Below, piece after piece: positions 43,529-52,847 of a stretch of 64,000 nucleotides of DNA (position 1 is its first letter; every line of letters starts with the position of its first letter). A program made the translations under genes and the position numbers. The DNA is from Bog-473 sp963754445 (GTDB lineage: Bacteria > Actinomycetota > Acidimicrobiia > Acidimicrobiales > RAAP-2), in contig CAVWFT010000003.1 in assembly GCA_963754445.1 (NCBI GenBank), positions 1 to 64,000 on the forward strand, given 5' to 3'. Below the pieces are notes generated by a model that saw only the letters and a program-made list of their open reading frames with translations, did no database searches and was not told where the DNA came from.

Positions 43529-44544
43529 CCGCTTCCGGGAAGGGGCTTCTTCTCGCCGTCGAGACGTCATGCGACGAGACGGCCGCGGCTGTGATCGACG
43601 ACTCGCTGGCCGTGCGGTCATCCGTCGTGGCGAGTCAGATCGACCTCCATGCATCGTTCGGCGGCGTGGTGCCCGAGCTGGCCAGCCGGGCGCATACCGA
43701 GACCATCACCGCCGTCGTCGAACGCGCTCTGGCGGAGGCCGGCGTGACCGACGGTTCTCACTTGAGCGCCGTCGCCGTAACCGCTGGTCCGGGTCTCGTC
43801 GGCGCCCTGTTGGTGGGCATCGCAACGGCCAAGGCCCTCGCCCTCGGTTGGGGCGTGCCCGTCGTGGCCGTTAACCATCTGGAAGGGCACCTGGCCAGCG
43901 TCTACCTGGCCGACCGCGAGGTCCCCTTCCCGCAGACCGCACTCTTGGTGTCGGGCGGCCATTGCATGCTCACCCGCGCCCACGCTCCGGGGCAGTACTC
44001 ACTGCTCGGGGAGACCGTGGACGATTCCATCGGCGAGGCGTACGACAAAGTGGCCCGCTTCCTGGGCCTGGGGTACCCCGGTGGTCCGGTTCTCGACCGC
44101 CTCGCTGGTGGCGAGGGTGCAGCGGACACGCTCAAGTTCCCTCGCCCCATGCTCGATCAGGGCTACGCGTTCTCCTTCTCGGGGCTCAAGACGGCCGTCG
44201 TGAACTACGTGCGAGCGCACCCCGACTTCGACGTCGACGAAGTGGCGGCCTCGTTCGTCGGAGCATGCATGGACGTGCTCATAGCCAAGTTGCGCAGGGC
44301 ACTCACGGAGTACGGCGATCCGGCTCTGGCGATCGTGGGCGGCGTCGCCGCCAGCCCGGTGTTGCGGGCACGGGCACAGGCACTCGCCGACGATTTCGGG
44401 ACTCGGCTCCTCATTCCGCCGCAAGCCATGGCCACGGACAATGCAGCGATGATCGGTGTTGCCGGGTGGCAGAAGCTGCGGGCGGATGGCCCGACAGACT
44501 CAGCCTTCGGTCCCGAGCCGGACCTTCGGCTGCGCTTCGCCTGA
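43525..44544 (+). CDS. tsaD: tRNA N6-adenosine threonylcarbamoyltransferase
   Basis: Transfers the threonylcarbamoyl group to A37 of ANN-decoding tRNAs. The ASKHA-fold shows LAVETSCDETAAAV at the start, the metal-binding NHLEGHLASV (H-x-x-x-H) and the ATP-site LLVSGGHCML, GEAYDKVARFLGLGYPGG. 339 residues, family length. GTG start overlapping the Sua5 gene. The partners TsaB and TsaE are not in the window. Confidence 0.96.
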   Translation: MTASGKGLLLAVETSCDETAAAVIDDSLAVRSSVVASQIDLHASFGGVVPELASRAHTETITAVVERALAEAGVTDGSHLSAVAVTAGPGLVGALLVGIATAKALALGWGVPVVAVNHLEGHLASVYLADREVPFPQTALLVSGGHCMLTRAHAPGQYSLLGETVDDSIGEAYDKVARFLGLGYPGGPVLDRLAGGEGAADTLKFPRPMLDQGYAFSFSGLKTAVVNYVRAHPDFDVDEVAASFVGACMDVLIAKLRRALTEYGDPALAIVGGVAASPVLRARAQALADDFGTRLLIPPQAMATDNAAMIGVAGWQKLRADGPTDSAFGPEPDLRLRFA

Positions 44545-44583
44545 CCGACTCCGCTCGCTGGGTTTTTTGAATTTTTTCGAATC

Positions 44584-46017
44584 TTGGCGCGCACGCGCCC
44601 TCAGGCCGACCTGTTCCCTCTCGTCATGGCTCGTCCGCCCATCACTACGGGGCCCGAAGGCGCCGAGCGCGTTCTGTCCCTGATCCTCTCAGGCTTTGGC
44701 GCCGCCGAAGGGGCCCGACTCAGCACGGCGGATATCATCGCCCGTCTTCGAGAGGCTTTCCGCCTGCTGGCTGCAGTCGCCGGTCTGATCGTGTGCCTGG
44801 TCGGCGAGCTCGACCGACGTGAAGGCTGGCGCTCGGAAGGTGCGACATCGCTCGTCGCTTGGCTCTGTGATCGCATGGGGCTCTCGAATGCCTCTGCGCA
44901 TACATTCGGGAATTTGGGCGAGAAGCTCCTCGACCTTCCCCACCTGGCCATAGGTCTCTCTTCAGGCGCGGTCTCGCTGGACAAAGTCAAGGCAATCGTC
45001 TCGGTCGCCGACCCCGAAAGCGATGCACGCTGGGCAAGGGACGCGGCCGAGCACACGCTCAAGGACCTCGTCGGCATGGCGCGATCCGAACGTATCCCCA
45101 GCAGGGCCTCTGATCGGGTCGACGACGATCGCCGCTCCTTACGATGCAACGACGCCCAGGGCACCATCAGTGCTCGCCTGCCAGCCCTGAGTTATGCCAC
45201 GGTCAAGGGTGTCCTCGAAGAGCGGGCAAGGGCCATGCCTTCGGATGGAGAAATCCGCTGGGACCAGCGTCTGGCCGACGCATTCGTTTCGCTGACCCGC
45301 AATGCCGGGTCACCAGGGCCGCCGAACGCGATTCTTGTCGCACACGCTCCGCTGGAGGTGTTGCGTGACCCAAGCTCGAATCTTCCGGGCGAACTGCAGC
45401 GTGGCGGCCTCATCAGTGCAACCGCGATCCGCGAGTTGGCCTGCGACGCGACGCTGATCATCGCCGCGGACGACCGGAACGGACACACGATGTACGAGGG
45501 CCGCCAGCGCCGTCTGGCGTCACCCAGTCAGCGCAGGGAGCTGTGGCGACGTGATCGCCATTGTCGCTTTCCAGGGTGTGCACACGCCCTTTTCACCATC
45601 GCTCACCACGTGCACGAGTGGGACTTCGGCGGGCTCACGGACCTGCCGAACCTGGCGCTGCTCTGTGAGCACCATCATCACCTGATCCATTCCCAGAGCT
45701 GGAGCGTGCGCGGCAACGCCAACCAGGAACTCGCATTCGTCGGTCCGAGCGGGGAGATCAGGACGACACGACCATCGCCGCTCTGGACCCAGGTCAGCGA
45801 CCCCGCCCGGCTGGCGGAGCGCCGAGCTCAGCTCCGTACTGAAGACGTGGACGCCACCGACCCGACCTTGCTCCCGAAACCCGAAACCGCGACGATTCGA
45901 GGTGTCTCGAACCCGGTCGAACGCAACCGAACAGCCACACCGAAGGCGACGAGGAAGAGCCGGCGGGCACCGGGTCAGCGCCCGCCGCCAGCCAGAGGAC
46001 GTGATCCCGGTGGTTAG
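44584..46017 (+). CDS. DUF222/13E12-type HNH endonuclease domain protein
   Basis: An N-terminal DUF222 helical region (LREAFRLLAAVAGLIVCLVGELDRREGWRSEGATSLVAWLCDRMGLS) is followed by a C-terminal HNH nuclease with CRFPGCAHALFTIAHHVHEWDFGGLTDLPNLALLCEHHHHLIH, in which the Cys, His and Asn residues of the beta-beta-alpha-metal site are present. This is the large actinobacterial family known from the Mycobacterium 13E12 repeats; its role is not established. A Pro/Arg-rich tail follows. The TTG at 44584 follows the T-rich gap after tsaD; the ATG at 44626 is a shorter start. The stop overlaps the convergent membrane protein gene. Confidence 0.88.
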   Translation: MARTRPQADLFPLVMARPPITTGPEGAERVLSLILSGFGAAEGARLSTADIIARLREAFRLLAAVAGLIVCLVGELDRREGWRSEGATSLVAWLCDRMGLSNASAHTFGNLGEKLLDLPHLAIGLSSGAVSLDKVKAIVSVADPESDARWARDAAEHTLKDLVGMARSERIPSRASDRVDDDRRSLRCNDAQGTISARLPALSYATVKGVLEERARAMPSDGEIRWDQRLADAFVSLTRNAGSPGPPNAILVAHAPLEVLRDPSSNLPGELQRGGLISATAIRELACDATLIIAADDRNGHTMYEGRQRRLASPSQRRELWRRDRHCRFPGCAHALFTIAHHVHEWDFGGLTDLPNLALLCEHHHHLIHSQSWSVRGNANQELAFVGPSGEIRTTRPSPLWTQVSDPARLAERRAQLRTEDVDATDPTLLPKPETATIRGVSNPVERNRTATPKATRKSRRAPGQRPPPARGRDPGG

Positions 46018-46310
46018 GCAGCCCGCCGTTCACTCCTGCGGCGGCGACGCTCGGCTCGTGAACCGAACAGATGAGAGCCAAGGTCCAAGACCACTCCGAA
46101 CGCGACGATGACCCAGCCGAACGTGCTCACCCCTTTCTCCGGGGCATAGACGAGGGCGTAGAAGAGCGTGGTGTAGGGCAAGAAGATGAAGCCGAGGATG
46201 CCCTCCCAGCCCGACCGCATGGCAATCGTCAGTCGGTCGGTGAAGATCCAGACGAGGAACAGCGCGAATCTGGCCGAGAAAGCCGCGACCAGAGCGACGA
46301 GGCAGCCCAC
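46014..46310 (-). CDS. Small membrane protein of unknown function
   Basis: A 98-residue protein with two or three membrane helices (CLVALVAAFSARFALFLVWIFTD; GILGFIFLPYTTLFYALVYAP; GWVIVAFGVVLDLGSH) and an Arg-rich C-terminus. It resembles small actinobacterial integral membrane proteins but I do not recognise a function. It lies two bases after the stop of the acyl-CoA dehydrogenase on the same strand and overlaps the HNH gene tail-to-tail by four bases. Confidence 0.75.
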   Translation of the reverse strand: MGCLVALVAAFSARFALFLVWIFTDRLTIAMRSGWEGILGFIFLPYTTLFYALVYAPEKGVSTFGWVIVAFGVVLDLGSHLFGSRAERRRRRSERRAA

Positions 46311-46312
46311 CT

Positions 46313-47548
46313 CTAGAGGGGAAGCCCGCCGGTCGCCTGGTTGGTCGACCCCGTGTCGGCGTACGCGGCGATCGTCCGCTCGGCGATCCGCATCTGGTGG
46401 ATCTCGTCCGCCCCGTCGGCGAATCGAGCCCAGCGTGCATGTTGGAGCATGTTGGCGAGCGGCGTATCGGTCGAATAGCCCAAGGCCCCGTGCACCTGCA
46501 TGGAGCGGTCGATGATGCGATTGAGGCTGTTTGCCACGAAATGCTTCGCCATTGACACTTCGGTGCGGAAGTCTTCACCACGGTCGATCTTGTACGCCGC
46601 ATGCAGCACCATGAGCTTGCATTGATAGAGCTCCATGGCCGAGTCGGCAATCAGCCACTGCACACCCTGTTTCTCCGCCAGAAGGGACCCGTGGGAATAG
46701 CGATTCAGTGCACGGTCCACCATCATGTCCAGGGCGATTTCGGCCTGGGCGATCCACCGCATGCAGTGGGCCAGACGTGCAGGTCCCAAGCGATATTGCC
46801 CCAGACGGTGGCCGTTCCCCCTTCCCCCGAGAATCTGGGAATCGTGCACCCGGAGGTCCTCGATCACGATCTCGGAGTGACCCGTGGAGCCGTGCATCGT
46901 CTCGACTTCACGGACGTCGTTCCAGCCCTCGGCCGGGAGGTCGATGAGGAATGCCGTATTCGCTCCACGTGAACCCTCCGGCACGTCCGGCTCCGTCCGG
47001 GCGACGAGGATGGCGAATTGAGCACGTCGGGCGTTCGAAATGAACCATTTGTGCCCGTTGATGATCCACTCGTCGCCATCTTTCTCGGCTCGTGTCTGAA
47101 TGAGCGTCGGGTCCGAGCCCGCGACTTCTGGTTCGGTCATGGCAAAGCAGGACATGGCCGTGCCCTCGCAGAGACGACGGAGATAGTTGTCCTTCTGCTG
47201 GTCAGTCCCCCAGTGCAGCAGGGTATGCATGTTGCCTTCGTCGGGCGCTGAGCAATTGAGTATCCACGGACCCAGGCGCGTCTTGCCCGCCTCGGCTTGC
47301 ACCATGGCCAACTCCACGTGCCCCAGGCCCATGCCGCCCCATTCCTGAGGCATGTGTGGGAGCCAGAGCCCCGCCCTCTTTGCTTCCTCGCGCAGTTCGA
47401 AGATCGTGACGAGGTATTCGCGACGAGACTCCACCTTTCCCTCGTCATCGAATCCCCTGATGCGCGGCTGGACGGTGTCCTGAATGAAGGTACGAACACG
47501 GGCTCGGATCTCTTCGTGTTCGGGTGCCAGCGTGAAGTCGATTGCCAT
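46313..47548 (-). CDS. Acyl-CoA dehydrogenase, ACAD10/11-like
   Basis: FAD enzyme of the acyl-CoA dehydrogenase family: LPHMPQEWGGMGLGHVE, CFAMTEPEVAGSDPTLIQT and IINGHKWFISNARRA form the flavin and substrate sites. The C-terminal motif ARWARFADGADEIHQMRIAERTI is that of the ACAD10/11 and FadE-like branch in which the base position differs from short-chain enzymes. 411 residues. It is upstream of the small membrane protein and 55 bases downstream of fhs on the same strand; a shared transcript is plausible. Confidence 0.93.
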   Translation of the reverse strand: MAIDFTLAPEHEEIRARVRTFIQDTVQPRIRGFDDEGKVESRREYLVTIFELREEAKRAGLWLPHMPQEWGGMGLGHVELAMVQAEAGKTRLGPWILNCSAPDEGNMHTLLHWGTDQQKDNYLRRLCEGTAMSCFAMTEPEVAGSDPTLIQTRAEKDGDEWIINGHKWFISNARRAQFAILVARTEPDVPEGSRGANTAFLIDLPAEGWNDVREVETMHGSTGHSEIVIEDLRVHDSQILGGRGNGHRLGQYRLGPARLAHCMRWIAQAEIALDMMVDRALNRYSHGSLLAEKQGVQWLIADSAMELYQCKLMVLHAAYKIDRGEDFRTEVSMAKHFVANSLNRIIDRSMQVHGALGYSTDTPLANMLQHARWARFADGADEIHQMRIAERTIAAYADTGSTNQATGGLPL

Positions 47549-47603
47549 GACTGCGCCTCCAGCCCAGGGTGCGGGTCGGCCCAGAATGTCCCGTCACGGA
47601 CGG

Positions 47604-49301
47604 TCAATACAAGCCGACGATATTGCCATTCTCGTCGATATCGATTCGTTCGGCGGCTGGACTGCTGGACAGGCCTGGCATGGTCCGCATGTCACCGCTG
47701 ACCAGGTAGACGAACCCGGCGCCCACGTTCGCCCTCGCTTCACGGACAGGCAGGCGCCAACCGTGGGGCGCGCCCTTGAGAGTGGGATCCGACGAGATGG
47801 ACAAATGCGTCTTGGCTATGCAGACGGGCAGATGTCCGAAGCCGGCGTTTTCGTACGTGTCCAACTGCCGTGAGGCGATCGGAGAGAAGTCGACACCGTC
47901 CGCTCCGTAGATCTCAGCGGCAATGGTCTGCACCTTCCCGCGGAGCGACAGACTGTCCTCGTAGAGCAAGCGAAACTCGTTCGGCTCGGCACAGGCTTCC
48001 ACGACCGCTTCAGCAAGCTCGACAGCGCCCTTTCCACCCTCCGCGAAATGCCTGCAGACCGCGGAGCGGGCACCCACGGAGGCGGCAATCTCCCGGATGA
48101 CCGTATGTTCTGAAGGGAAGTCTTCATCGAAGGCGTTGATCGCGACGACCGGCGTGACGCCATGACGACGGACGATGGCCAAGTGGGCAAGGAGGTTGGC
48201 GGCGCCGAGTTCCACCTCACCCGGGTTCTCCTCCAACATGGCCGCGGGCAACGGGCGGCCGGCGATGACCCGGTGCCGACCCGAGTGCAGCTTGAGCGCA
48301 CGGACGGTCGTCACGACCACTGCAGCATCGGGTACCAGGCCCGAGGTGCGGCATTTGATGTTGAAAAACCGCTCGGCTCCCATGTCCGACCCGAACCCGG
48401 CCTCAGTGATGAGGTAATCCCCACCGTGTATCCCAATGAGGTCCGCCACCACCGATGAGTTCCCATGGGCGATGTTGCCGAATGGACCAGCGTGAACAAG
48501 CACGGGCGTGTGCTCCAGCGTCTGCAACAGGTTGGGTTTGATGGCGTCACGCATGACCACGGTCATCGCCCCCGCCGCCTTGAGCTGCTCAGCGGTGATG
48601 GGTTCTCCGTGTTGGGTGTACCCAACGACGATGGCTCCGAGACGTTCGCGCAGATTGCGGAGGGTAGTGGCCAAGGCGAGCACGGCCATGACCTCGGAGG
48701 CCGCAGTGATGTCGAATCCGGTTTCCCTCGGCGTGCCGTCTTCACGAGCACCCAGACCAGTGACGATGTTTCGAAGTGCGCGATCGTTCACGTCCACCAC
48801 CCGTTTCCAGGTGATGCCGTGAGGGTCGAGACCCCGCGTGTTTCCGTTATAGATGTGGTTGTCCACCATCGCGGCCAACAGGTTGTTGGCAGCGGTCACG
48901 GCGTGCAGATCACCCGTCAGATGCAAATTGAGATTCTCGAACGGGATGACCTGGCTGTAGCCGCCTCCGGCGGCGCCACCCTTTATCCCGAAGGTCGGGC
49001 CCATGGAGGCCTGGCGGATGGCGATGGTGGCTTGTCTCCCGATGCAGGCCATGGCCTGACCTAGGCCGACCGTCGTCGTCGTCTTTCCTTCGCCCAACGG
49101 CGTCGGGGTGACCGCGGTCACGACGACATACTTCGCCCGGGGCCGGTCTGCCAACTCGGCCACCGCTTCGAGGTCGATCTTGGCGACGTGGTTTCCGTAT
49201 GGCTCGAGGAGGTGCGGCTCGATGCCCATTTGCGAAGCGATGTCTTGTATAGGCAGCATCGGGGTGCTGCGCGCGATCTCGATAGCGGGAGGAAGGGACA
49301 T
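47604..49301 (-). CDS. fhs: Formate--tetrahydrofolate ligase
   Basis: ATP-dependent formation of 10-formyl-THF from formate. Signatures TPTPLGEGKTTTTVGLGQAM (P-loop) and TEAGFGSDMGAERFFNIKCR, and AGFGHLPVCIAKTHLS near the end, are all present. 565 residues, family length. It feeds one-carbon units into purine and methionine synthesis. Starts about 218 bases from the divergent DUF1269-like gene. I looked for a tetrahydrofolate riboswitch upstream and saw none. Confidence 0.96.
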   Translation of the reverse strand: MSLPPAIEIARSTPMLPIQDIASQMGIEPHLLEPYGNHVAKIDLEAVAELADRPRAKYVVVTAVTPTPLGEGKTTTTVGLGQAMACIGRQATIAIRQASMGPTFGIKGGAAGGGYSQVIPFENLNLHLTGDLHAVTAANNLLAAMVDNHIYNGNTRGLDPHGITWKRVVDVNDRALRNIVTGLGAREDGTPRETGFDITAASEVMAVLALATTLRNLRERLGAIVVGYTQHGEPITAEQLKAAGAMTVVMRDAIKPNLLQTLEHTPVLVHAGPFGNIAHGNSSVVADLIGIHGGDYLITEAGFGSDMGAERFFNIKCRTSGLVPDAAVVVTTVRALKLHSGRHRVIAGRPLPAAMLEENPGEVELGAANLLAHLAIVRRHGVTPVVAINAFDEDFPSEHTVIREIAASVGARSAVCRHFAEGGKGAVELAEAVVEACAEPNEFRLLYEDSLSLRGKVQTIAAEIYGADGVDFSPIASRQLDTYENAGFGHLPVCIAKTHLSISSDPTLKGAPHGWRLPVREARANVGAGFVYLVSGDMRTMPGLSSSPAAERIDIDENGNIVGLY

Positions 49302-49519
49302 CGCCGGCGATCATGCCAGACTGCCCTCGGGAGAGCCAGGTTCGCAGATCGCTCGAGCCTGGGCATCGTCGAACGTCCTGGTTTGGGTCGAACGACGGGC
49401 GGCAGGTGCCGACCGTAGCCATGGCGCGAGACCTACGGATCCGACGCTCGTGCGCGGACTCCGTCGCACACCTGGATATAGCGTGTGTCCAGCGCCTCGG
49501 CGGCGATTAAGGAGATCTC

Positions 49520-50029
49520 ATGTCAAAGGCAGACGGAGTGTTCGTCTACGTAGGGACTTACGCGAGCGAGGTCGATGCTCGTACCGACTACGGCGTGGTC
49601 AAAGATCTGCACCTGTTGGGAGCCGTCGGCACATTCGACGCGGCCGTGATCACCAAAGATGACAACGGCAAGGTGCACGTCAACAAGGACGAGACGACGA
49701 CGCGCCATGGTGCATGGGGTGGTGCGGGCGTCGGAGCCTTGGTGGGCATCCTCTTTCCCCCGTCGATCATCGGCTCAGCACTCGTCGGGGCCGCCATCGG
49801 AGGGGTCAGCGGACACCTCTGGAAGGGAATGTCGAGGGCCGACGTCAAGGAATTCGGTGACATCATCGATTCCGGTGAGGCAGCGTTGGTCATCGTGGGC
49901 GAGATGAAGATCGAGCCTTACCTCGTGCAGTCCGATCTCAAGGCCACGAAGCACGCAACCAGGGAGCTGGACGTGGACAAGGGCAAGATCGACGTTGCAG
50001 TGCAAGAGGCGGGCAAGTCTGTTTCCTAG
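49520..50029 (+). CDS. DUF1269-like protein
   Basis: A 169-residue protein with an alpha/beta start (FVYVGTYASEVDARTDYGVV) and a central Gly-rich hydrophobic hairpin (GAGVGALVGILFPPSIIGSALVGAAIGGVSGHL), then a second alpha/beta stretch. This is the layout of DUF1269, putative membrane-inserting stress proteins of unknown function. A strong ribosome-binding site AAGGAGA lies 4-10 bases before the ATG, unusual for this GC-rich region and suggestive of high translation. Confidence 0.78.
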   Translation: MSKADGVFVYVGTYASEVDARTDYGVVKDLHLLGAVGTFDAAVITKDDNGKVHVNKDETTTRHGAWGGAGVGALVGILFPPSIIGSALVGAAIGGVSGHLWKGMSRADVKEFGDIIDSGEAALVIVGEMKIEPYLVQSDLKATKHATRELDVDKGKIDVAVQEAGKSVS

Positions 50030-50159
50030 CTGGGACTCCGCCCTGCCGTCGCCGGTTCGCATGCCTGAGAGCCCGGCAAGCGCCGGTGGAGGAGTGAGAT
50101 CACTACAGCTGACCTACTAGCGTCATCCCGATCAACTGCACACGTGGAGTTCCGTCACG

Positions 50160-51341
50160 ATGATCGTGCTTCGAGTTTTGAGCCTCCTCGGTGGCCTGAT
50201 CGTCACGTTCGCAATTGTCGGATCTGCCCTCAAAACGGTTGTACTCCCCCAAGAGGGATCTCCTCGACTGGCCCAGGCCGTCTTCGCCTTGGTCTATCGC
50301 CTCTTGGTGCCGCGTTGGCGAAACGAGGCACGGACGCAACAGTTGCGCAGGATGTACGCGCCCGTTGCCCTTGTCACCCTCCCCTTGGCCTGGATGGTCC
50401 TGATGGTGATGGCGTTCACGCTGATCTTCTGGGGCACCGGAGGTCTCTCGCTGCAGCAGGCATTCGAAATCAGCGGATCGTCATTGACCACCCTTGGCTT
50501 CAAAGAACCGGACACGACCAGCCGCATATGGCTGGCGTTCATCGAGGCGACCATCGGGCTGGGGCTCGTCGCCCTCTTGATCAGCTACCTGCCCACCATC
50601 TATTCGGCCTACAACGGCCGGGAGAAGGGGGTCATTCGACTGCGACCACTGGCCGGCGAGCCCCCCACTGCCCTCGCCCTGCTCCTCACCCTGCATCGAA
50701 TCGGCGAATTGGAGAGCGAGGAATTCTGGCGCACTCAGTCCGACTGGATACTCGACCTGGAGCAGACCCACTCAGCATTTCCCATACTGTCGTACTTCCC
50801 CGAAACGCAACACATGCGTTCGTGGGTGGCCACTGCGGGCGCATTGCTCGACGGCGCCGCCTTGGTGCTATCGGCGATCCCTTCGAAGGATCCGGAACAC
50901 TTCGCTGCGCTCGAAAAAGGTCCGTTGTCCGTCCTCGTCTACGCAACTCCCGCCATCGTCCGGGTCGCGCGCGCCGCCAGCATTCCCTTGGCCGAACCGA
51001 CGCGCTTTGAAGACATCCCGCCGCGATTCAGCGAACCTGCGCCTGCCGTTTCGATCGAGCGGAGCGAGTTCTTGGTCGCCCTGTCGGGTTTGGCCCCTCT
51101 CATCGGGGACACCGCCGATCCCGAGACCGCCTGGCGTGAGTTCTCCTGGATGCGGTCGGCGTATGAACCGGCCATCCGAAGTCTTGGGGGGCTCACCAAG
51201 GCGTCGCCGGCGCCATGGTCGACCGATCGTGCTGTCAGAGTGGGGAGGCCGCGGTTCTTGCGACGCCGACCTCTCGCCGTCGATTGGTCCACTCAGTTGA
51301 CGCCCATGCCGCTGCCGCAGGGCGAGCTCAGAGGTGGCTGA
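50160..51341 (+). CDS. Ion-channel-like membrane protein of unknown specificity
   Basis: Three membrane helices in the first 175 residues and a pore-loop-like element: a helix before ISGSSLTTLGFKEPD, then a hydrophobic helix ending in LLISYLPTIYSAYNGRE. The T-T-x-G-F in the loop resembles the T-V-G-Y-G filter of potassium channels but lacks the second Gly. A cytoplasmic domain of about 200 residues has no domain I recognise. 393 residues. Overlaps convergent gadB by 14 bases. It could be a degenerate channel or a regulator built on a channel fold. Confidence 0.6.
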   Translation: MIVLRVLSLLGGLIVTFAIVGSALKTVVLPQEGSPRLAQAVFALVYRLLVPRWRNEARTQQLRRMYAPVALVTLPLAWMVLMVMAFTLIFWGTGGLSLQQAFEISGSSLTTLGFKEPDTTSRIWLAFIEATIGLGLVALLISYLPTIYSAYNGREKGVIRLRPLAGEPPTALALLLTLHRIGELESEEFWRTQSDWILDLEQTHSAFPILSYFPETQHMRSWVATAGALLDGAALVLSAIPSKDPEHFAALEKGPLSVLVYATPAIVRVARAASIPLAEPTRFEDIPPRFSEPAPAVSIERSEFLVALSGLAPLIGDTADPETAWREFSWMRSAYEPAIRSLGGLTKASPAPWSTDRAVRVGRPRFLRRRPLAVDWSTQLTPMPLPQGELRGG

Positions 51342-52713
51342 AGCCGCCCGACTCCTCTTTGGTCATCGGGACCGTTGCCGGGTGGCGATCGAAGTGAGCG
51401 ACTGACTCCTTGAAGTCGTTGAGGAGGCATCCGGCAAGATCTCGGCTCACCCCCTGCCGCACGAGAATCCTCTGGACGGCGATGTCCGAGACCGAGCCGG
51501 TGAGCGGATATGCGGGCACCTGCCATCCCTTGACCCGGAGGCGATCCGCCAGGTCGTAGAGGGTGTAGCCAGGATCGTGACCCTCCATGATCCTCCAGGC
51601 CACAGACGGAATTCCCGTCAGAGGATCCGAGTCGCACAAGAGTTCGAATGGCCCGAGCTTGACGATCTCCCGGGCGAGGAACTTTCCCGTCTCGTAGCAG
51701 GCGTCGTGGACGTTCTTGTAACCCTCTCGACCCAGACGAACGAAGTTGTAGTACTGCGCCACGATCTGGCCGGCGGGCCGGGAGAAGTTGATCTGGAAGA
51801 CGGGCATGTCGCCGCCCAGGTACGTCACGTGGAAAATGAGATCGTCGGGAAGTTCGGAAGCATCTCTCCACAACACCCAGCCCACCCCGAGTGGCGCCAA
51901 GCCGAACTTGTGACCCGAAGTCGAAATCGACTTCACCCGAGGAACTCGAAAATCCCACTCCAGGTGGGGCGCACAGAATGGGGCGAGAAAAGCACCGCTG
52001 GCACCGTCGACGTGGATATCGACGTCGAGGCCCGTCTCCTCTTGAAGCTGGTCGAGGGCCTTCGAGAGCTCGAGCACGGGCTCGTAGGCACCCGTGTAGG
52101 TCACGCCGAACGTCGGCACCACCATGATGGTGTTCTCGTCGACCCGTTCGAGCATCTGCTCGACATCCATGGAGTACTTGCCCGGCGACATCGGGATCTC
52201 GCGCATTTCGACGTCCCAGTACCGAGCGAACTTGTGCCAAACCACCTGGACCGGGCCGCACACCATGTTGGGATTCTCGGTGGACTTTCCCTCAGCCTTC
52301 CGCTTGGCACGCCAGCGCCACTTGGCGGCCAGCCCGCCGAGCATGCAAGCCTCAGACGACCCGATGGCCGAGCATCCACCGGCCGCTCCCGACCCAGGGG
52401 CGTTCCAGAGGTCGGCAAGCATTTGCACGCAACGGCGCTCAAGCTCTGCCGTCTGCGGATATTCGTCCTTGTCGATCAGGTTCTTGTCGATGCAGAGCTC
52501 CATGAGGGCATGGACCTCAGGCTCCTCCCATGTCTGGCAGAAGGTGGCCAAGTTCTGGCGTGCGTTTCCGTCGAGGAGCAACTCGTCCGCAATGACCTGA
52601 AAGACCTCGACGGGGCGCATCTCCCCCATCGGGAAATCCTTCGACGGGAGAGTCGACAATGCATCGCGATCGGCGTAGAGGGAGTCGAGCCCCTCCCTCT
52701 TGTGCAAAGGCAT
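51328..52713 (-). CDS. gadB: Glutamate decarboxylase
   Basis: PLP enzyme converting glutamate to GABA and CO2 with consumption of a proton. The PLP lysine is in SISTSGHKFGLAPLG, DVDIHVDGASGAFLAPF gives the Asp contacting the pyridine nitrogen, and GSSEACMLGGLAAKWRW and the VPTFGVTYTGAYEP segment match the GadA/B family. 461 residues, usual size. The glutamate/GABA exchanger GadC is not adjacent; the convergent channel-like gene stands in its place. Confidence 0.96.
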   Translation of the reverse strand: MPLHKREGLDSLYADRDALSTLPSKDFPMGEMRPVEVFQVIADELLLDGNARQNLATFCQTWEEPEVHALMELCIDKNLIDKDEYPQTAELERRCVQMLADLWNAPGSGAAGGCSAIGSSEACMLGGLAAKWRWRAKRKAEGKSTENPNMVCGPVQVVWHKFARYWDVEMREIPMSPGKYSMDVEQMLERVDENTIMVVPTFGVTYTGAYEPVLELSKALDQLQEETGLDVDIHVDGASGAFLAPFCAPHLEWDFRVPRVKSISTSGHKFGLAPLGVGWVLWRDASELPDDLIFHVTYLGGDMPVFQINFSRPAGQIVAQYYNFVRLGREGYKNVHDACYETGKFLAREIVKLGPFELLCDSDPLTGIPSVAWRIMEGHDPGYTLYDLADRLRVKGWQVPAYPLTGSVSDIAVQRILVRQGVSRDLAGCLLNDFKESVAHFDRHPATVPMTKEESGGFSHL

Positions 52714-52827
52714 GACATCTCCCAGGGATTCGAGTCGGACGGTTCGTTCCGTACCGTACCGGTCCCCGGCCTTGCCTGCGAACTATTGGAAATTCTTGTG
52801 ACCGGCGCCGTGGTCGAGCCGGGATAC

Positions 52828-52841
52828 GGGGGCACACCCCC
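52828..52841. terminator. Hairpin GGGGG-CACA-CCCCC after the sigma factor gene
   Basis: Perfect 5-bp G/C stem with a 4-base loop, extended partly by GCCGC/GCGGC-like flanks, seven bases beyond the stop of the sigma gene. It has no T-run, so it may slow or process rather than stop transcription between the sigma gene and gadB, which is on the same strand. Confidence 0.35.
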
Positions 52842-52847
52842 TGCGGC

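Noticed and set aside
44545..44583. Terminator after tsaD (GGTTTTTT and ATTTTTT runs)
   Set aside because: T-runs are present but I cannot find a convincing G/C stem before them, so no terminator is called.
44584..46017. Mobile element or homing endonuclease at the HNH gene
   Set aside because: DUF222-HNH proteins are a large resident actinobacterial family; no flanking repeats, target-site duplication or interrupted gene is seen.
49302..49519. Tetrahydrofolate riboswitch before fhs
   Set aside because: I searched the leader by eye for the conserved helices and loop and found none. The region is short and shared with a divergent gene.
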